From Gloeothece verrucosa PCC 7822 (GTDB taxonomy: Bacteria; Cyanobacteriota; Cyanobacteriia; Cyanobacteriales; Microcystaceae): DNA of 64,000 nt. The notes below the pieces were generated by a model. That model was not told the DNA's origin, searched no databases, and saw nothing but the letters and a program-made list of their open reading frames with translations. Position numbers and translations under genes: made by a program. Below are positions 60,139-64,000 of this stretch, in pieces. The stretch lies in the NCBI RefSeq assembly GCF_000147335.1, contig NC_014501.1, positions 5,634,501-5,698,500 on the forward strand, written 5' to 3'. The first letter of the stretch is position 1. Each line of letters begins with the position of its first letter.

Positions 60139-61596
60139 TTACTGAGAGGAATCTTTTTTCGCTAAACATTGATATTGATGTTCATTGATTCTACCGGCTT
60201 CATAAAGGGTTTCTGTGATCTCAGAAATACTTAAAACAGAATAAGCATTATAGCCATGATTTTTAAGTTTATCTTTCACGCCCTCTTCATGATCGATAAA
60301 AACGACAATATCTTCTACCTTTAAACCGGCTGATTTTAATTTTTCTGCCCCTTCCATCGCACTTTTGCCACTAATTAAAACATCATCAACCACCACCACT
60401 TTTTCCCCAGGATGAAAAGTTCCCTCAATCACTCGACGAGTGCCATGAGCTTTGACTTCTTTACGAGGGTAAATCATGGGATGATGTAAAAGTAAAGATA
60501 GGCCGGTAGCAGTGGGTAATGAACCATAAGGAATGCCGGCAATGCGATCAAAGGTTAAAGTTAGAAGAATTTCTGCATAAGCATCTAAGACTTGATGAAA
60601 GAGTTGGGGATTAGAAATAATACGACGTAGATCAATATAATAAGAAAAAGTTGCCCCCGATGCTTGTAGATAGTCTCCAAACAAAAGACAGCCTATATCA
60701 TATAGCTGTAAAATCAAATTTTGATGGGGATGTTGCTTTAAAAAACAGACGTTAGGAGTCCAAAGTTGAGCCGGCAAATCTTCTTTTGCTATCTCAGTTC
60801 TAGTTTGATTAATTTCTTCTCTTAAAGCTTTTATTTCTTGAGCGACATTCTTTTTGAGCAAGAAGTCTTGCGGCACAGGAATTAATAAATTATTCCCTTC
60901 TTGAGATAAACCTGCCGTTAAAATTGGCTTAAGATTATTACCTTTATCCCAAATACTTCGTATCAAAATAATTCTTTCAGTGGCATAACTCCGTACTTGG
61001 TTAAGAATTTCGGGTTTGGTAGTTCCTACTTCTAAAAAGAGTTGCTCGGGAGAACCCCAAGTTTGAGCTTCTCTGACTACTTGTAAATAAAAAGGATTTT
61101 CAGCAGTGGGATATTCTTGTAGGTTGATCGCTCCGGCATTATTGGTATGACATAAAATAAATACTCCTTTATCTGGATAGACTAAAAAAGAAGCAACATG
61201 ATCCAGACCAGCATAAGGATTTAAGGTGACCGCATCCACTTTCCATTGTTCAAAAATGGTTCGAGCAAACACCGTGCTAGTATTGAGGTCCCCGTGTTTA
61301 GCATCTAAAATAATGGGGATATGTTGAGGAATTCTATCTAGGACTTTTAAAAGTAATTCTAATCCCTTAATTCCTAAAGCTTGATAAAAGCCTAATGTGG
61401 GTTTATAGGCGCAGACTAAATCCGAGGTTTCTTGTATGACATAATTTAACCATTCCCACAAATCCGTGAGCAAATTATCAGGGTCTTCAGGAGAAGATTG
61501 CTCTAAAGGCATCATTTCAGGGTTGGGATCGAGTCCTACTACCAGTAAACTTTGATTTTGAGCAATGGCATTTTGTAATTTTTCAAAAAAACTCAT
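60139..61596 (-). CDS. pyrF/pyrE: Bifunctional OMP decarboxylase / orotate phosphoribosyltransferase (PyrF-PyrE)
   Basis: A 485-residue fusion making UMP from orotate, the final two steps of pyrimidine synthesis. The N-terminal half (1-270) is OMP decarboxylase of the PyrF type 2: ILDAKHGDLNTST with catalytic Asp98/Lys100, and AYKPTLGFYQALG. The C-terminal half (about 290-485) is the phosphoribosyltransferase with GIPYGSLPTATGLSLL and PRPP loop VVVVDDVLISGKSAMEG. The order F then E is opposite to the animal UMP synthase and is found in many cyanobacteria. Length and motifs are normal. It is monocistronic; heptanucleotide repeats occupy the upstream region. Confidence 0.95.
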   Translation of the reverse strand: MSFFEKLQNAIAQNQSLLVVGLDPNPEMMPLEQSSPEDPDNLLTDLWEWLNYVIQETSDLVCAYKPTLGFYQALGIKGLELLLKVLDRIPQHIPIILDAKHGDLNTSTVFARTIFEQWKVDAVTLNPYAGLDHVASFLVYPDKGVFILCHTNNAGAINLQEYPTAENPFYLQVVREAQTWGSPEQLFLEVGTTKPEILNQVRSYATERIILIRSIWDKGNNLKPILTAGLSQEGNNLLIPVPQDFLLKKNVAQEIKALREEINQTRTEIAKEDLPAQLWTPNVCFLKQHPHQNLILQLYDIGCLLFGDYLQASGATFSYYIDLRRIISNPQLFHQVLDAYAEILLTLTFDRIAGIPYGSLPTATGLSLLLHHPMIYPRKEVKAHGTRRVIEGTFHPGEKVVVVDDVLISGKSAMEGAEKLKSAGLKVEDIVVFIDHEEGVKDKLKNHGYNAYSVLSISEITETLYEAGRINEHQYQCLAKKDSSQ

Positions 61597-61617
61597 ATTA
61601 ATTATCTCTGGAATGAT

Positions 61618-61687
61618 TAGTCATTGGTCATTAGTCATTAGTCATTAGTTATTAGTCATTGGTCATTAGTCATTGGTCATTAGTTAT
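61618..61687. repeat. Heptanucleotide tandem repeat, ten units
   Basis: Ten units of TAGTCAT/TGGTCAT/TAGTTAT. It lies upstream of pyrF-pyrE, followed by the TTAAGTACCTGGACA repeat (61687-61701). Confidence 0.85.
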
Positions 61688-61727
61688 TAAGTACCTGGAC
61701 ATAAATAAAGGACTCTGTATAAAGAAT
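61687..61727. repeat. Second copy of the TTAAGTACCTGGACA element
   Basis: TTAAGTACCTGGACA is followed by TAAAGGACTCTGTATAAAG, close to the copy at 43907-43940 (CTCTATAAAGCACTCTATG). Copies are diverged, so boundaries are tentative. Confidence 0.4.
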
Positions 61728-61802
61728 TGTCAAACGCTCACAATTCCCCCACACCCCACACCCCACACCCTAACCTCACAGTTAACTTTAATGAGTGTTC
61801 GA

Positions 61803-62750
61803 CTACTGAGTCATTTTCCCTGTTTTCTCTTGCAAGAGCGCCTCTTGCCTATTTAAAGAAACTTCTTTAAGAATGGTTAGCGGCCCGTAATCCTTAATAA
61901 ATTGCATTTGTTCGGAATTTTTGGCTAATAAAGCACCAGCAAAACCGAGAGAATTTACAGAAATAGATTGAAACAACTCCTGCCTTCGAGGAATAATCAT
62001 CATCCACTCTCGCGTTGCTAATAAATTATAAGGACCTGTCTGTTTGGGACTTTTAATTTCATCTTCAATTAGTCCTACACTTTTTAATAATTGATAATAT
62101 AACGCTAAACTCGTTGCGGCTGCATCTATTGGTGAATTGATGCCATCAGGGTTTAACTTGGCGATGGCATGAATAAAGGGCAAATAGAGGCTCCTACCGA
62201 TTAAATTTGGCTCAAAGACCGTTGAGGCAATAGCGGGATAAATAGGGATTTTTTCGCCGATGGGACTTAAAGGAAGAGGCACTAACTGTAAATGCTTATG
62301 TTGCTGAGAAGACCCTGCTACTCGACCACCATTATAAAAAGCTAACCCATCTATTTCTGCTAAAGTTGCCCACAAAGCCTCAAAATCTTCTAAGGTTAGC
62401 CAACTGTCTTGGTCCTCAAACAAGCGAGTAATGATCAGCAGATGATGGTCCACAACATTGTATTTATTTAACAGACATAAATGAGTCTGTGAAATATCGC
62501 TGACAAATAAATCTTCTTCATAAGGAAGAAACGGGTTAAAGGCTTTTTGTTCTGTGGATTTTTTTTTGGCTTCTTCTTTACGAGCAAGGTTAGAGATGAT
62601 CCTGACTAAAAAAGTCATACCCTCTTGCTCAACAAATTCATACTCAGTGGGGATCGGTTGAAGTGCCCCGAGTTCAAGAGCTTTTTCGCTTTGCTCTATC
62701 ACTCTTTTCCATAATGTACCGGGTTGAAGAGTAATGTTTCTGTATGCCAT
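61803..62750 (-). CDS. Ap4A phosphorylase (ATP adenylyltransferase)
   Basis: A 315-residue protein of the ATP adenylyltransferase (Apa1/Apa2) family, which phosphorolyses diadenosine tetraphosphate to ADP and ATP. The HIT-type active site is GSSQQHKHLQLVPLP (His-x-His pattern), preceded by FYNGGRVA. Further matches include FLVRIISNLARKE, PYEEDLFV, HLCLLNKYNVVDHHLLI and YNLLATREWMMIIPR. Length is typical. It probably limits the alarmone-like Ap4A. A cupin gene starts 20 bp upstream on the same strand and may be co-transcribed. Confidence 0.9.
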   Translation of the reverse strand: MAYRNITLQPGTLWKRVIEQSEKALELGALQPIPTEYEFVEQEGMTFLVRIISNLARKEEAKKKSTEQKAFNPFLPYEEDLFVSDISQTHLCLLNKYNVVDHHLLIITRLFEDQDSWLTLEDFEALWATLAEIDGLAFYNGGRVAGSSQQHKHLQLVPLPLSPIGEKIPIYPAIASTVFEPNLIGRSLYLPFIHAIAKLNPDGINSPIDAAATSLALYYQLLKSVGLIEDEIKSPKQTGPYNLLATREWMMIIPRRQELFQSISVNSLGFAGALLAKNSEQMQFIKDYGPLTILKEVSLNRQEALLQEKTGKMTQ

Positions 62751-62770
62751 TGGTTCTTGAATGCCAAAAT

Positions 62771-63100
62771 TTAACTTATACTAGCTAAATTAGCATGAAT
62801 TGCTAACCAGATACAGGGAGGATCAATGCTAGTGTAATCTACTCGATGTTTTTCATGGGCAGGAATCAACAAATAGTCGCCGCCTTTGAGCCGAATTTTT
62901 GAGCCATCTTGATAAGAGAGTTCGGCTTCTCCTTGTAGTAAAATTACCCATTCGTCCCGCTCTTGGTCATACCATTGATCTTCGGGTGTAGTTTGGCCTC
63001 GAGAAATAATACGCTCTATTTTGAGGTTTTGATTCGATAAAATTGTCTGAAAATATTCCTCATCAGGCAAAATTGCAGGTATTTTTAAAAAATTATCCAT
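62771..63100 (-). CDS. Cupin-domain protein
   Basis: A 109-residue single-domain cupin. The two motifs are visible: WYDQERDEWVILLQGEAELSY (motif 1; the usual histidines are partly replaced by Asp/Glu) and LKGGDYLLIPAHEKHRVDY (motif 2). The second histidine (KHRV) is kept. Function could be metal-dependent binding or catalysis, unassigned. It is encoded 20 bp before the Ap4A phosphorylase and 8 bp after a small coiled-coil membrane protein on the same strand, so these three may form one transcription unit. Confidence 0.8.
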   Translation of the reverse strand: MDNFLKIPAILPDEEYFQTILSNQNLKIERIISRGQTTPEDQWYDQERDEWVILLQGEAELSYQDGSKIRLKGGDYLLIPAHEKHRVDYTSIDPPCIWLAIHANLASIS

Positions 63101-63108
63101 TTAAATCC

Positions 63109-63510
63109 TTATTTGCTACAAGATTTGAGTATCCAACCAATAATGATCCCTATTCCGCCAAATCGAACAATCTGCCAAAATAATTCACTAAGCAGCCCAC
63201 TTCGTAACCCTTGCCAAAATAGCCGCTTGAGGTCGTCACTAGAGAGTAATGCACTTTCTAGCGTCAGTTGTAACTCTTGTATTTGCGCTTCAATTTGCCT
63301 TAATTCTACTTCTAGCTCAGGTGTGGGATGATTTTGCCATGCTTGTTCGCTTAAGGAGCGCTGTTCGTGCAGTTCGGCTTGCCTTTGGCTTTGTTCTAAG
63401 ATGAGTGCATAGCGTTGCTTAAGTTTTTCTAATGCTTGTTCAGCTTTAGCTAAATCTTGCTCAAATTCTTCACCGTAGTCGTTAAGAGGGTTTGGGCTGC
63501 TATGAGACAT
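63109..63510 (-). CDS. Coiled-coil protein with C-terminal membrane anchor
   Basis: A 133-residue protein. Residues about 12-90 are a highly charged glutamine/glutamate-rich coiled coil (FEQDLAKAEQALEKLKQRYA, QIEAQIQELQLTLESA). The C-terminus is a hydrophobic anchor (about 108-128, FWQIVRFGGIGIIIGWIL) followed by KSCSK. It is probably a tail-anchored or membrane-associated structural protein; no family is recognised. It is the first of three minus-strand genes with the cupin and Ap4A phosphorylase. Confidence 0.7.
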   Translation of the reverse strand: MSHSSPNPLNDYGEEFEQDLAKAEQALEKLKQRYALILEQSQRQAELHEQRSLSEQAWQNHPTPELEVELRQIEAQIQELQLTLESALLSSDDLKRLFWQGLRSGLLSELFWQIVRFGGIGIIIGWILKSCSK

Positions 63511-63591
63511 TCTGTCATGTTTTACAATGCTTGCTTAAACTATATATAGTAGATTTTTTGCTTCCATAATCATTCTCAAATCTAAATTTTT

Positions 63592-63879
63592 ATGTCTCAA
63601 CAAACTTCGCTATCTCACGACGAGCTTCTACAAGACGTTAGCACTGTTGAACTAGCTCAAGCACTAGCCGCACGTTTGACCATCACTCCTAATGACTGGC
63701 ATCGTTTAAAAGCAAACCGCAACGCCCAAGCTAGTCAGCTATTGGCGGCGGCTCTAGTTTTTTTGCTTAAGGACCAACCTCAAGAAGCTCTTGAGCGGCT
63801 TGAGCAAGCTACTGGATGGCTAGATCGGTCTATTTCTGCGCCTCCTTGTCCAAGTCATGGCAATCATTCAATTAAATAA
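63592..63879 (+). CDS. Small helical conserved protein (DUF6439-like)
   Basis: A 95-residue soluble helical protein, with a central stretch TVELAQALAARLTITPNDWHRL and RLEQATGWLDRSIS. I think it belongs to the cyanobacterial DUF6439 family. Function is unknown. The last 12 bases overlap the end of the minus-strand gene at the window edge, a convergent overlap. Confidence 0.7.
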   Translation: MSQQTSLSHDELLQDVSTVELAQALAARLTITPNDWHRLKANRNAQASQLLAAALVFLLKDQPQEALERLEQATGWLDRSISAPPCPSHGNHSIK

Positions 63880-64000
63880 AGGTTGACGTTTACCTTTTTT
63901 AATTTGCTTAGAAAGTCTCAGTTGAGTCCCCTGGCGGTTCCAGTGGACTTGATCAAAGATTTGATGAAGGATACACAACCCTCGACCGCTTTCTGATTCC
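63868..64000 (-). CDS. Anti-sigma-factor/HATPase-type ATP-binding protein, C-terminal part
   Basis: The minus strand from the window edge to a TGA (63868-63870) encodes 43 residues, reading ESESGRGLCILHQIFDQVHW and ending KGKRQPLFN. The GRGL box with the following hydrophobic run is the C-terminal signature of the HATPase_c_2/RsbW-like anti-sigma regulatory kinases. The gene begins beyond the window, so the rest of the protein is not visible. It overlaps the neighbouring plus-strand gene by 12 bp at their 3' ends. Confidence 0.7.
   Translation of the reverse strand, partial: ESESGRGLCILHQIFDQVHWNRQGTQLRLSKQIKKGKRQPLFN

Noticed and set aside
1..64000. CRISPR arrays, rRNA or tRNA genes, prophage modules
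   Set aside because: No spaced direct repeats of CRISPR length, no recognisable rRNA or tRNA sequences and no phage structural genes were seen on either strand.

Overview
The window is about 64 kb of cyanobacterial chromosome. The evidence is: petB-petD of the cytochrome b6f complex at the left edge, Thf1/Psb29 and a CpcT/CpeT-type bilin lyase, the thiO-thiG and pyrF-pyrE gene fusions typical of cyanobacteria, zinc-ribbon Ser/Thr kinases fused to WD40 or GUN4 domains, a pseudo-orthocaspase, at least five GCGATCGC (HIP1) octamers and several short heptanucleotide repeat arrays. Gene content and moderate AT richness suggest a unicellular Cyanothece/Gloeothece/Microcystis-type organism; the species cannot be fixed from sequence reading alone. 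No rRNA, tRNA, CRISPR array or intact transposase gene was recognised.

Layout. 1-1,000: petB (3' part) and petD. 1,000-6,000: pentapeptide-repeat protein, a cysteine-desulfurase-like PLP enzyme, a Mut7-C/ubiquitin-fold protein, an acetyltransferase, a conserved unknown and a MoaD/ThiS-like sulfur-carrier-type protein. 5,900-11,000: a kinase-WD40 protein, then the most unusual locus, a two-gene AAA(DUF3696)-plus-TOPRIM operon that looks like a defence module, bounded by G-tract DNA. 11,000-20,700: thiO-thiG, an orphan HicB-like gene, a DUF4079 membrane protein, a flavin-dependent 2-hydroxyacid oxidase, an APH-like kinase, a 0.95-kb gene-free stretch with hairpins and a plus-strand terminator (candidate ncRNA), an acyltransferase, trmFO, and a scar zone with an Uma2 remnant and a deleted, frameshifted AAA ATPase. 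20,700-37,900: a CocE/NonD hydrolase, a YqeY fusion, a thioredoxin-like ferredoxin, a kinase-GUN4 protein, ATP sulfurylase with a C-run frameshift, a pseudo-orthocaspase, CpcT-like, Thf1 and MurG. 38,000-46,300: two tandem PEP-CTERM proteins, acetate kinase, a glycosyltransferase-like protein and an ABC exporter. 46,300-52,500: an L,D-transpeptidase, a SsuABC/TauABC-type importer flanked by a class II aldolase and an isochorismatase-like hydrolase, and a SLOG-domain protein. 52,700-64,000: a multi-PAS GGDEF-EAL protein, PrmC, an SDR-CIA30 protein resembling plant HCF173, an RRM protein, PyrF-PyrE, Ap4A phosphorylase, a cupin and the end of an anti-sigma-factor-type ATPase.

Most genes are single transcription units on alternating strands, as is usual in cyanobacteria. 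Likely operons are petBD, AAA-TOPRIM, the ABC importer and possibly the CocE/DUF2237 pair. Themes that recur are photosynthesis assembly (petBD, CpcT, Thf1, SDR-CIA30), sulfur and cofactor metabolism (ATP sulfurylase, PLP enzyme, ThiOG, MoaD-like) and signalling (two hybrid kinases, GGDEF-EAL, SLOG, pseudo-caspase). Many intergenic regions carry small palindromic or MITE-like elements.
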